Below, in pieces: positions 1-6,770 of a DNA stretch of 10,438 nucleotides. The stretch covers positions 1 to 10,438 of the forward strand of contig JBBHKE010001794.1 of the NCBI GenBank assembly GCA_037447655.1, written 5' to 3'. The stretch is from Zygnema cylindricum (Eukaryota > Streptophyta > Zygnematophyceae > Zygnematales > Zygnemataceae). The notes beneath the pieces are model-generated. The model searched no databases, was not told the DNA's origin, and saw nothing but the letters and a program-made list of their open reading frames with translations. The position numbers and the translations under genes are program-made. How positions within the stretch are numbered: position 1 is the stretch's first letter; each line of letters begins with the position of its first letter.

Positions 1-120
1 TCCCTAAGATTTTCGAAATGAATAGTGTACTACCGTGTCAAATTTGCGACGCTTTGTCGCGTTCCCTTTGATTTGCGAAATAAATAGCTTACTACAGTAC
101 CGTGTCAGATTTGCGACGCT
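1..120. repeat. Imperfect tandem direct repeat, about 60 bp, two copies
   Basis: Copy 1 (1-53) and copy 2 (63-120) share the order TCCCT, a TTTCGAAAT/TTGCGAAAT block, AATAG, CTAC, CCGTGTCA and TTTGCGACGCT. Copy 2 carries a few extra bases between ACTAC and CCGTGTC. The motif TTTGCGAC recurs at 361-368. No reading frame is involved. It may be the edge of a longer repeat extending left of the window. Confidence 0.75.
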
Positions 121-220
121 AATCATGTGCCACTTACTTCCACGATACCAAAAGTACAAAGAACAATAATTGTTGAAAAAAAAAAGTACAAAATGTTCAT
201 TTTTTTTGGTTTTTTGTTTG

Positions 221-360
221 ACCGACCGTAACTGTCCGTTTTTTTTTTCCTAGTGAGTCAACCGACCGTAACCGCCCGACCCCCAAAATTTGGCAACCGA
301 ATCCTTTCCGGATCCGGCGTGGGCGGTCGGTTAACGGTCGGTCACGGTTTCGGTTGACCG
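221..360. repeat. ACCGACCG-type inverted and direct repeats
   Basis: ACCGACCGTAAC occurs at 221-232 and again at 261-272. The inverted partner is at 321-342, whose reverse complement reads ACCGACCGTTAACC followed by GACCGCCC. Arms of about 22 bases (261-282 and 321-342) could therefore form a stem with a 38-base loop. GGTTGACCG follows at 352-360. Such arms resemble terminal repeats of plant DNA transposons or foldback elements, but no target duplication or transposase is visible, so the class is not assigned. Confidence 0.6.
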
Positions 361-1764
361 TTTGCGACCTTTGCCGTACGGCTAATCCTCCGATCCCATC
401 TCCGATACGATTTTATCCTTATTACAGATTATCACTCACTTCGCTAGAAGGCCAGTCCTCATTGCCGATACGACTATTTTAATCAGTCAATTTAGTAGTC
501 CATTTACTGTTATTATACTAATCTCTCGTTATAATTTATGCAACATTTAGTATAAATTATAATACAATATACAATATAATAAAATATATGTCGCATGAAA
601 TTTATATCCAAATTACTGAATTAGTGTTGTATTTATAAATTATTAAATTAGTGTCATTTGCTGGCGTTAGTTCTTTGAACCCAAAAGAGAGTTAGGGTAC
701 TCTCGCATGTGCTAAAGTTACAGTTATTTTTTGTCGTTTTCCTTCCTAAATTAGAAAAAAACGAGAAAATCCGCAGCCGTACCAAAAAATCGAAATTTCC
801 AGGCGTACACGTTCCGTTACCTTTAAACCTTATACTTATATTAGTTTGTAGTCTAGCCCGATGCAATTTGTCGTCTAGCGCATTTCGACCCATTTTCAAG
901 TCCTTCCAGCGCATGTTCAAACTTTACATCAAATCACTTCACGAGGTGATTTTTAATATAGTCGAATAACGCGAGCGAATAGGTGGATGCTGTCGCATGT
1001 CACGGAAGTTTTTTCATTTTTTGTGCGCGGAGTACAAAAAAAAAACCCACACTGCACGTTTGCAGCCAGTGCGTACTATTTTCCGTGCGTTGATTTCCGT
1101 GCAAGGGCAGTCGAGGGGTCTCGACCCACCAACGCCATTTCACAAAAGCAAAGTCCATGAAAACGCCTCACTCTCTCCCGCTCCCACTACCGCCTTTATC
1201 TCACAATTCTTAGAATGAAATACATCAATAATGGTGTCAAATGAAAGATCTCTAAAAACAATTTCTTTTCACTATCTTTGGGCATATTTTGATAGCAAGT
1301 GGAGTGAGAAAGGACAATAAAACACAATCGGGAAACCATGGCAAAAAAATTTAGAATTTGTGACGCCGACGCTTTCATAATTTGAGCGTGACTTCAAAAT
1401 GCTACAAACCCTAAACATCTACAATGTCACAAGTACACCGTGAATCGTTATAAGCGTATAGAAATTATTATTGTTAATAATGAATTAGTGTCATTAATGC
1501 TAATTTGTGTATCAATCCCATTGTCAAAAAAATGTTTAATTGTAATTTCTCCAAAACGCTGATTTAGATATATAGGATCCGCCGTCATTACTTATATGTT
1601 AATTCGGTAGAAGTACAAAATCTGACACTCTATACCATGTCGCGTCTTTCAAGTGTAATAAATCGATAATTCCAATTTTGGTTTGCGGGTAAATAATCAT
1701 GACGATATTTATAATTATACACTAAAATTGGTACGGCTAAAAACCAACTAAATGTACAGGTTTT
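361..1764. other. Non-coding flank without a recognisable gene
   Basis: No frame here has a recognisable domain; the two overlapping 86-88-codon frames near 654-969 look like chance. Visible structure: a CCGATACGA repeat at 402-410 and 464-472; a very AT-rich tract around 515-660; the 13-base AATTAGTGTCATT at 646-658 and again at 1483-1495; a more GC-rich stretch around 1020-1200; and a small inverted repeat CCAATTTT/AAAATTGG at 1672-1679 and 1724-1731. It is the host, or an older repeat, into which element B inserted at 1764/1765. Confidence 0.6.
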
Positions 1765-2362
1765 TGTAATTATGTGACCTCCATTGGTACACAGAATGTC
1801 CAGCTTATATAAAGCCTTTAGGATAATATTTGCACTTTTGACTTCGTCAATTAATAAGTGCCACCGTGGCACAAAAAAACTCCGACCGATTACACCCTTG
1901 TGTAGCCTGGACTCCCTTGAGTCTGCTGCATAAAGAATCACTGAATTTGCTCACTTGAGCATTAAGTTATGGCTGTTCAAAGACATCATATTTATACAGA
2001 TGGCATCCGGGAGAGAGGACTTTCAATTTTTTTTCTAAGTCGTGAAAACCTCCTTATAGCTACTCTAAATCAATCAAAAATAAAATACTCTCATTATTGT
2101 AAATACAAAGTACACCAGCCGTCGTACTTTATGTACGAATATATTCTGCACCACTTCTGGTTTGCCACGTGGCTAATAGGTCAACGTCATTTTGTCACTT
2201 TTCTCTTCCGGCATCCTATAGGATGATGCCATGTGTCATTTCCTTCCATTTCGCCGAGGTGCTCACAAATAATCGTTCTGGCATACCGGCCCTTACACGT
2301 GCCGTCCGTTCTTTTTCCGACGATCAATTTTAGCCGTTCGATCTGACGGTGCACCGAATAAA

Positions 2363-2455
2363 TGTTGACCGTTAAACTTCACCGGTCAATATTCCGTGTT
2401 GACCGTTGAATTTCGACGATCAACATTTCGTGTTGACCGTTTGAAATTCCTTCGT
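2363..2455. repeat. 34-bp tandem repeat with TTGACC cores in LTR B
   Basis: TGTTGACCGTT begins at 2363, 2397 and 2431, so the spacing is exactly 34 bp twice; the third copy is incomplete. Each unit carries TTGACC, the W-box core bound by plant WRKY factors. The array lies near the expected core promoter of the LTR. Tandem enhancer motifs in LTRs of stress-inducible plant copia elements are known; that these drive transcription is inference. Confidence 0.7.
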
Positions 2456-2621
2456 CCTTTGCGAACCGTCGATCGCGACATTTAATTTCGTCTCTCGAAA
2501 TAAAATGTTCTTTCATTTATTTTAAGCGGTACTGCATTTCGTGCAATACCACACGTTCCATGTTTTGTTTTGTTGTGTAAGTCGTTAAAAGGAATATGTC
2601 GTTGTGTTGTTTTTAAATACT

Positions 2622-2626
2622 TATCA
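2622..2626. repeat. Target-site duplication of element A, left copy (TATCA)
   Basis: TATCA lies directly before the TG that opens the left LTR of A. The partner after the right LTR is TAACA at 6766-6770, a 4/5 match. The C LTR has CTAACAG followed by ATAG and ATGATTTATC at the equivalent place, so TAACA is probably the original target and the left copy has mutated. Five bases is the usual duplication length for copia elements. Confidence 0.65.
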
Positions 2627-2764
2627 TGAAATTCTATGGGCTTGATTGCCACACAGAATTCGCAGATCCAAAGAAGCTAATCTAGATTGTTGCGACTCCA
2701 AGTTTATATAAACCTAAATGATTAGCCCCTTGACAATTAGAACCGTATCACAACTTCACCCTTG

Positions 2765-3139
2765 AGAAAGAAGACTTTCTGTGTGCTCAATTCCATTCCC
2801 CTACAGAATGCAAAGCTTGAACATGTGTTTTGGACAATATTCCCCACTTTGACATTCCCACTAAATAAGTGACACCCAGGCACGAAAAACTCAGGCCAAC
2901 TACACCCTTGTATAGCTTGGACTCCCGTGAGTTCGCAGCAAAAAAAATCAGTGAATTTGCTCCCTTGAGCATTAAGTTATGGTTGGTCAAAGATGACCTT
3001 TATAGTTACAAGCTCCCTTAGAGAGAGGTACCTAAATATCACTAAGTCTTGGTCTGCCTACTCACAACTACTTACTACTAAACCCTAGTCCAACAGGAAC
3101 ACTATATAGTACAAAAAGGTACGATGGGCGATGTACTTA
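2765..3139 (-). other. Hairpin run in R/U5 of the left A LTR
   Basis: Successive stems on + are AGAAAG-AAGA-CTTTCT (2765-2780), GTG-N9-CAC (2869-2883, eroded), CTACAC-CCTT-GTATAG (2900-2915, one mismatch), GACTC-CCGT-GAGTT (2920-2933), TGCTC-CCTT-GAGCA (2958-2971), GGTCA-AAGA-TGACC (2985-2998) and AAGGTAC-N10-GTACTTA (3116-3139). The same order is found in B, C and the right A LTR. In the element's RNA the repeated loop reads AAGG. The run lies between the TATA box and the primer-binding site, which corresponds to the 5' leader of the genomic RNA. Confidence 0.75.
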
Positions 3140-3325
3140 TTGTACGGCCATTGTAGGACATGGTCTACAAGGTGAAATATGCCAAATTGGGAGCCATGGT
3201 TCCTCCTCCCATCTTCTCCGATATAAAATAATGTGGCGCCACATGGCACCATGTGAGGCTATCCTTAAAGGCCGCCAAAAGCTTATTGTGGGTGGCGGCT
3301 GTAATGGTGGCCATCCGATGAGTTG

Positions 3326-3333
3326 TATTTATA
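3326..3333 (-). promoter_or_regulatory. TATA box of the left A LTR
   Basis: The minus strand reads CCGTATAAATACAACTC, a strong eukaryotic TATA box (TATAAATA), about 395 bases from the U3 end. The identical motif is at 6363-6370 in the right LTR. Transcription would start near 3300 here and near 6338 in the 5' LTR. Confidence 0.75.
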
Positions 3334-3453
3334 CGGCTTCGATTCGCTTCCATGCATGAATTGATTAATGCGCGTTTTCGTTAGTCTGTTGCGAATTAGT
3401 CCTTTAGATCAATAGATATATATGCGTGAAACATTTCATGTGTATCGTTTCGT

Positions 3454-3528
3454 TAGTGCCTTAATGGATAAGGCGTAAGTCTACATAGTATTTTCCAGAC
3501 CCCGGTTCAAATCCGGCCAGAAGCACTA
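3454..3528 (+). ncRNA. tRNA-like block in left A LTR, antisense to the element
   Basis: The 75 bases can fold as a near-cloverleaf: acceptor stem TAGTGC/GCACTA (3454-3459 with 3523-3528), D arm CCTT/AAGG around AATGGAT, anticodon-like stem GTCT/AGAC with an enlarged 14-base loop, and T arm CCGG-TTCAAAT-CCGG. GGTTCAAATCC is a good B box, and the TTAATGGATAAGGC region resembles an A box. TTTT follows directly (3529-3532), as for RNA polymerase III termination. AATGGATAAGGCG matches plant tRNA-Arg(ACG) as I recall it. The oversized loop argues against a translating tRNA; it is a tRNA-derived or tRNA-mimicking module. Confidence 0.75.
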
Positions 3529-3726
3529 TTTTACTAAAACTAGTAAAATACCTTCTAATTCATTCTGCCTCCTTCTAAATGACACAACAGCCATGGCCTG
3601 CCTTTGATCCTCTTCTTCTCTCTCTTTACATTCTAACTAAAATATAGAAGTGAACTATTAATTACTTTTTTTCAACACTCTATTAATTTTTCCAATACTA
3701 ACCTAGAAAATACATAAATTTGAACA

Positions 3727-3740
3727 CTCCCCTTATTTTC
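3727..3740 (-). other. Polypurine tract of element A
   Basis: The minus strand reads GAAAATAAGGGGAG and abuts the TG of the 3' LTR. It is identical to the tract of element C at 8735-8748. This is the plus-strand primer site of reverse transcription. In C and B, and at the same place in A, TAG precedes it with overlap, so the ancestral pol stop codon runs into the tract. Confidence 0.85.
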
Positions 3741-3754
3741 TAGACTACCTTTTT

Positions 3755-4310
3755 TCAACTCCCACTAATCACATTATATTTTATTTTTCTTTTCTTTTTC
3801 TTCTTTCTTTTCTCCTCATAAAACTTTAAGTGAATACCCGCGTATTTAAAAAAGTGTATTAGATGAGGTGAAATAATAATTACATCACACATATTATTTT
3901 GCATGCCATTTTTCATAAATTCGAGAAAAACTTTTATCCACCTCATCTCTTTTCCATCCACATCAAATCCAATTTCCCTTTTGCAATCCAAACAGCCATC
4001 CCCATCTCCAATCTGCAACACACACCTAGATGCTAACCCTTTTACAGGCACACCTTCATAAATGCCATCACTCCCATTAGTGATGTCAAATCCATTACCC
4101 CCCAAATTTTCCGAAAAAACAAGTGTCCCCACTAAGTTCCTCATAAGATCTACGTCTTCCGTACTCATATTTTTATCCATGATACTCACCCCATTTTCAG
4201 AACTTTCCTCACTCTCTCCATGGAATTCTTTCCGCTATCACTTTCTATTTTTATTCCCAATAAATAGTTATCCTCCCCTAAACATTTCATTAAATATTCC
4301 TCTTCTCCCC
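3755..4310 (-). pseudogene. Fused remnant of RT C-terminus and RNase H, element A
   Basis: Two overlapping minus-strand frames are joined by a frameshift near 4187. The first (about 4310-4185) contains GEDNYLLGIKIESD, which aligns with GEAKYILGIQVERD just after the RT core of element C. The second (4189-3755) contains LMRNLVGTLVF, matching the PYRQVVGSLIYF region, then LGGNGFDITNGSD, VLQIGDGDGCLD and KEMRWIKVFLEF, matching successive RNase H segments of C. Blocks are missing between them (the TQPDLAAAV to LWLHL stretch and the EAEY catalytic segment), and the CDN and ADKMTK segments are not recognisable. The end is a lysine-rich tail without homology. Not functional; strongly diverged compared with B and C, so A comes from another lineage or has decayed for longer. 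Confidence 0.75.
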
Positions 4311-4552
4311 TATCTTTTAAAACCCCCTATAGATTTACTCCTCCCATTTCCTCGGAATCTGTTGAAGTCTCCCTTTCCGACCAGTTTTTCTGTTTCCAAA
4401 ATATCTATAAAATTATCCTCATTATTTTTATTTTTCCCTTTTTCAATTATAGATACTAGATCTAACTTTCTATACTCCTTGACATCCACATCATGTCTAA
4501 CTCCTTTAAGTACTTCCCTTCCTTTAACTTCCCTTATACCACCAAAAGCACA
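4311..4552 (-). other. Linker between gag and the RT remnant
   Basis: In the gag frame this stretch stays open for 80 codons between the TAG at 4553-4555 and another TAG at 4310-4312. The reading is rich in Lys, Asp and Glu. I see no protease DSGA motif and no zinc-binding HHCC or DDE pattern of integrase. It is probably residue of the gag C-terminus or the gag-pol linker left after a large deletion. Confidence 0.5.
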
Positions 4553-5663
4553 CTATTGCTTTCGTGGAATATCTGTGTACTTTTCTCTCTTCTCCATTCT
4601 ACCGATGTGGAGAAGCTCTAAGATTTCTTTATCCTCTTTCTGCTTTTCCCTTTCTTCCTCCTCATCCACATTCCAACTTCTAAGTTCTTCCAAACAAGGG
4701 CATCCCTCCATATAATGACCCGGTTCCCTAAAAAAGAAGGAAACACCCTTTTTCAAAGCTCCCCTTTCTTTTCCTCTCCCTCTCTTTCCACCAAAGTTCC
4801 GATAAGGCTTATCTTTATCTTTCTTCCTTTCACCACGCTTCCGCTCGTCACCGCCGTTCCTCTCATCACGTTTCCGCCAATCAACACCAGCTGTAAATGC
4901 ATTCACCCTGTCACTTCCCCTACGAAGCTCCAAAGTGCTTTCCCTCACAAGAATTATCCCCATGGTAAAGCTCCAAGTCCATGAGGAGCCACCCATTGCC
5001 TGCATACGATAAATGATGTTTTCGTACTCATCTGGGAGTTTTTTGGGTAGTGTATTAATATTTCTCTCCTCAAACTCTACAAATCTTACACTAGCAAGCT
5101 CAACATATAACACAACAATATCATTGCAAAACTCTATCATGTTACCGCATTTATAAACATAGGCCTCTATTTCCTGTTTTACTAACTGCTGCCTCTGAAT
5201 AGTCTCACTCTTATAAATCTGACTAAGTGTTTTCCAGATTATCCAAAGACTTGGTTAGACATGAAAGAGTGATAGCTATGGACTTAGACACATATCTAAG
5301 TAAAAGATGTTTTGCTATAGTGTTTTTATACTCCCAAATTTTCCTATCATTTTCTTCAGTTTTACTTATAACTCCTCCTAGTGGAGCTTTAGCGGAGAGC
5401 TTTCTTCCCCTCACCATAAGTGTCCCTTTATCCTTCTCCCCTTTTTTCCCTTCACCTTTTGTTACATCTGAATTCTAGTTGGTTTTTTGGGAAGCCCTAG
5501 ATGATTCTCCATAATGAGTTCCTCCAAAGCCGGGTGGCGGACACCTCACTTGCCCCGAAACAATTCCCCACAAATGCTTTTCGAAAAGCAATCCCTCTAT
5601 CGTAAACTCCCAATAAGTGAAGTCTGTTTCATGGAACATAGGCACCCTAGATGGTGGGCCCAT
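4553..5663 (-). pseudogene. gag: Gag of element A, disrupted
   Basis: Copia capsid/nucleocapsid protein of the Retrotran_gag_2 (UBN2-like) type, which packages element RNA in cytoplasmic particles. The first Met inside the element is at 5663 and overlaps the primer-binding site; a second is at 5639. FHETDFTYWEFTIEGLLFEKHLW (written here only as its hallmark W...LW pattern) gives the N-terminal signature. A DRKIWEY block follows, then a KTLSQIY/QQLVKQE block, LPDEYE and a basic Lys/Arg region ahead of the nucleocapsid knuckle. Lesions: TAG at 5475-5477 and a one-base frameshift near 5237, where the downstream frame resumes in register. The CCHC knuckle (4700-4741) has Ser and Phe in place of its first two cysteines, with only His and the last Cys kept. 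The frame ends at TAG 4553-4555. Pseudogene; homology is clear from motif order. Confidence 0.85.
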
Positions 5664-5665
5664 AA
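5652..5665 (-). other. Primer-binding site of half-tRNA-iMet type
   Basis: The + strand reads TGGTGGGCCCATAA, identical over 14 bases to the anticodon arm of plant initiator tRNA-Met as I recall it (GTGGTGGGCCCATAAC). The element RNA is therefore complementary to the tRNA interior, two bases inside the 5' LTR. No TGGTATCAGAGC (tRNA 3' end) is present. Drosophila copia uses a 39-nt 5' half of tRNA-iMet in the same way. The gag start codon ATG lies within this site. Confidence 0.75.
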
Positions 5666-6362
5666 TGTGAAATTTTACGGGCTCCATTGCCACACAGAAT
5701 TCGCAGATCCAAAGAAGCTAATCTAGATAGTGTCGACTCCAAGTTTATATAAACCCAAATGATTGACCCCTTGACAATTAGAACCCTATTACAAATTCAC
5801 CCTTGATAAAGAAGACTTTATGTGTGCTCAATTCCCCCACAGAATGCAAAGCTTGAACATGTGTTTTAGACAATATTCCCCATTTTGACTTTCCCACTTA
5901 ATAAGTGCCAACCAGGAACGCAAAAACTTTGACCGACTACATCCCTATGTAGCTTCGACACCCTTGAGTCCGCATCAAAAAAATTCACTGAATTTGCTCC
6001 CCTGAGCATTAAGTTATGGTTGGTCAAAGATGACCTTTATAGGTACAAGCTCTCTTAGAGAGAGGTACCTAAATATCACTAGGTCTTGGTCTGCCTACTC
6101 ACCACTACATACTACCAAACCCTAGTCCAATATGAACACTATAAAGTAAAAGAAGGTACGATGGGCGATGTACTTATTATACAGCCATTGTAGGACATGG
6201 TCTTCAAGGTGAAATCAGCCAAATTGGGAGCCATGGTTCCTCCTCCCATCTTCTCCAATATCAAATAATGTGACCCCACATGGCACCATGTGAGGCTATC
6301 CCCAAAGGCTGCCAAAAGCTTTTTGTGGGTGGCGGCTTTAATGGTGGCCATCTGATGAGTTG

Positions 6363-6370
6363 TATTTATA
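6363..6370 (-). promoter_or_regulatory. TATA box of the right (5') A LTR
   Basis: The minus strand reads CGTATAAATACAACTC, unchanged from the left LTR. Being in the 5' LTR, this is the one that would start the genomic transcript of element A, about 30 bases downstream near 6338. Confidence 0.75.
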
Positions 6371-6492
6371 CGGCTTCGATTCGCTTCCATGCATGAATTG
6401 ATTAATGCGCGTTTTCGTTAGTTTGTTGCGAATTAGTCTTTTAGATCAATAGATATATATATGCGTGAAACATTTCATGTGTATCGTTTCGT

Positions 6493-6567
6493 TAGTGCCT
6501 TAATGGATAAGGCGTAAGTCTACATAGTATTTTCCAGACCTCGGTTCAAATCCGGCCAGAAGCACTA
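6493..6567 (+). ncRNA. tRNA-like block in right A LTR, antisense to the element
   Basis: The same 75-base block as at 3454-3528. Acceptor TAGTGC/GCACTA, D arm, 14-base anticodon-like loop and the B box GGTTCAAATCC are all retained, and TTTT follows at 6568-6571. The only change I see is one C to T before CGGTTC (6541). Its distance to the LTR end (194 bases after TTTT) equals that in the left LTR. Confidence 0.75.
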
Positions 6568-6765
6568 TTTTGCTAAAACTAGTAAAATACCTTCTAATTC
6601 ATTTTGCCTCCTTCTAAATGACGCAACAGCCATGGCTTGCCTTTGGTTCTCTCTTTCTCTCTCTTTACATTCTAGCTAAAATATAGAAGTGAATTATTAA
6701 TTACCTTTTTTCAACATTCTATTAATTTTTCCAATATAGACCTAGAAAATACATAAATTTTAACA

Positions 6766-6770
6766 TAACA
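6766..6770. repeat. Target-site duplication of element A, right copy (TAACA)
   Basis: Directly follows the closing CA of the right LTR; it matches TATCA at 2622-2626 in four of five positions. The equivalent place in the C LTR also reads TAACA, so this is probably the unaltered target. Confidence 0.65.

Larger units (their letters stand above)
1765..2626 (-). repeat. Element B 3' LTR, left segment (R/U5 side)
   Basis: The start was placed by gap-free alignment of the first 18 bases (TGTAATTATGTGACCTCC) with the start of the C LTR at 7687. Collinear similarity to the A and C LTRs follows: the GGATAAT block, the hairpin run 1858-1961 (GTGCCA-CCG-TGGCAC, TACAC-CCTT-GTGTA, GACTC-CCTT-GAGTC, TGCTC-ACTT-GAGCA), the AAAGTAC-N10-GTACTTT stem (2107-2130), a perfect palindrome CATCCTATAGGATG (2212-2225) and a 34-bp tandem repeat (2363-2455). 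The LTR is broken at 2626 by element A and resumes at 6771. The joined length is about 1143 bp, close to the other LTRs. Confidence 0.85.
2627..3726 (-). repeat. Element A 3' LTR (1100 bp)
   Basis: On + it opens TGAAATTCTATGGG and closes TTTGAACA, immediately before the polypurine tract. It matches 5668-6765 along its whole length. Read in the element's direction (minus), the U3 starts at 3726 and holds the antisense tRNA-like block (3454-3528). A TATA box lies at 3326-3333, and R/U5 carries palindromes at 3231-3255, the GTAC stem (3116-3139) and the hairpin run (2765-2998). The R boundaries cannot be fixed by eye. Confidence 0.92.
2627..6765 (-). mobile_element. Element A: internally deleted, non-autonomous copia element
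   Basis: This is a complete 4.1-kb insertion on the minus strand: LTR 5668-6765 (5'), primer-binding site 5652-5665, damaged gag 4553-5663, short RT/RNase H remnant 3755-4310, polypurine tract 3727-3740 and LTR 2627-3726 (3'). Both LTRs have TG...CA ends and nearly equal lengths (1100 and 1098 bp), and 4/5 matching target duplications flank the element. Protease, integrase and the RT catalytic core are absent. It inserted into the LTR of B. In one stretch of about 115 bases (from 2976 versus 6013) I count six differences between the LTRs, so the insertion is not recent. Confidence 0.9.
5668..6765 (-). repeat. Element A 5' LTR (1098 bp)
   Basis: It is collinear with 2627-3726 from TGAAATTTTACGGG to TTTTAACA. 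It carries the TATA box 6363-6370, the tRNA-like block 6493-6567, the GTAC stem 6153-6176 and the hairpins ATAAAG-AAGA-CTTTAT (5806-5821), CTACAT-CCCT-ATGTAG (5937-5952), GACAC-CCTT-GAGTC (5957-5970), TGCTC-CCCT-GAGCA (5995-6008) and GGTCA-AAGA-TGACC (6022-6035). It would have driven the genomic RNA of A. It is flanked outward by TAACA. Confidence 0.92.

Noticed and set aside
654-969. Overlapping 86-88-codon frames on both strands
   Set aside because: No motif, no promoter or splice context, AT-rich surroundings; the two frames overlap on opposite strands and neither is favoured.
2363-2455. CRISPR-like array
   Set aside because: Only three units with diverged inner sequence in a eukaryotic LTR; it is a short tandem duplication without spacers of independent origin.
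3165-3353. Similar open frames in both A LTRs on minus (also 6139-6390)
   Set aside because: Both LTRs are copies, so similarity is expected. The frame starts upstream of the TATA box, and its first inner Met is also before the likely transcription start.
3454-3528. A true, translating tRNA-Arg gene
   Set aside because: The anticodon-like loop has 14 instead of 7 bases and no clear anticodon, the T stem is imperfect, and the block is repeated as part of the LTR.
4062-4715. 217-codon open frame on + inside element A
   Set aside because: It lies opposite the gag/RT remnants, whose purine-rich minus strand leaves few stops on +. Its translation is a low-complexity Leu/Ser/Phe/Pro string without a domain.
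6493-6567. SINE inserted by chance in an LTR
   Set aside because: No A-rich or simple-repeat tail and no own target duplication, and related blocks sit at the same place in the LTRs of B and C.
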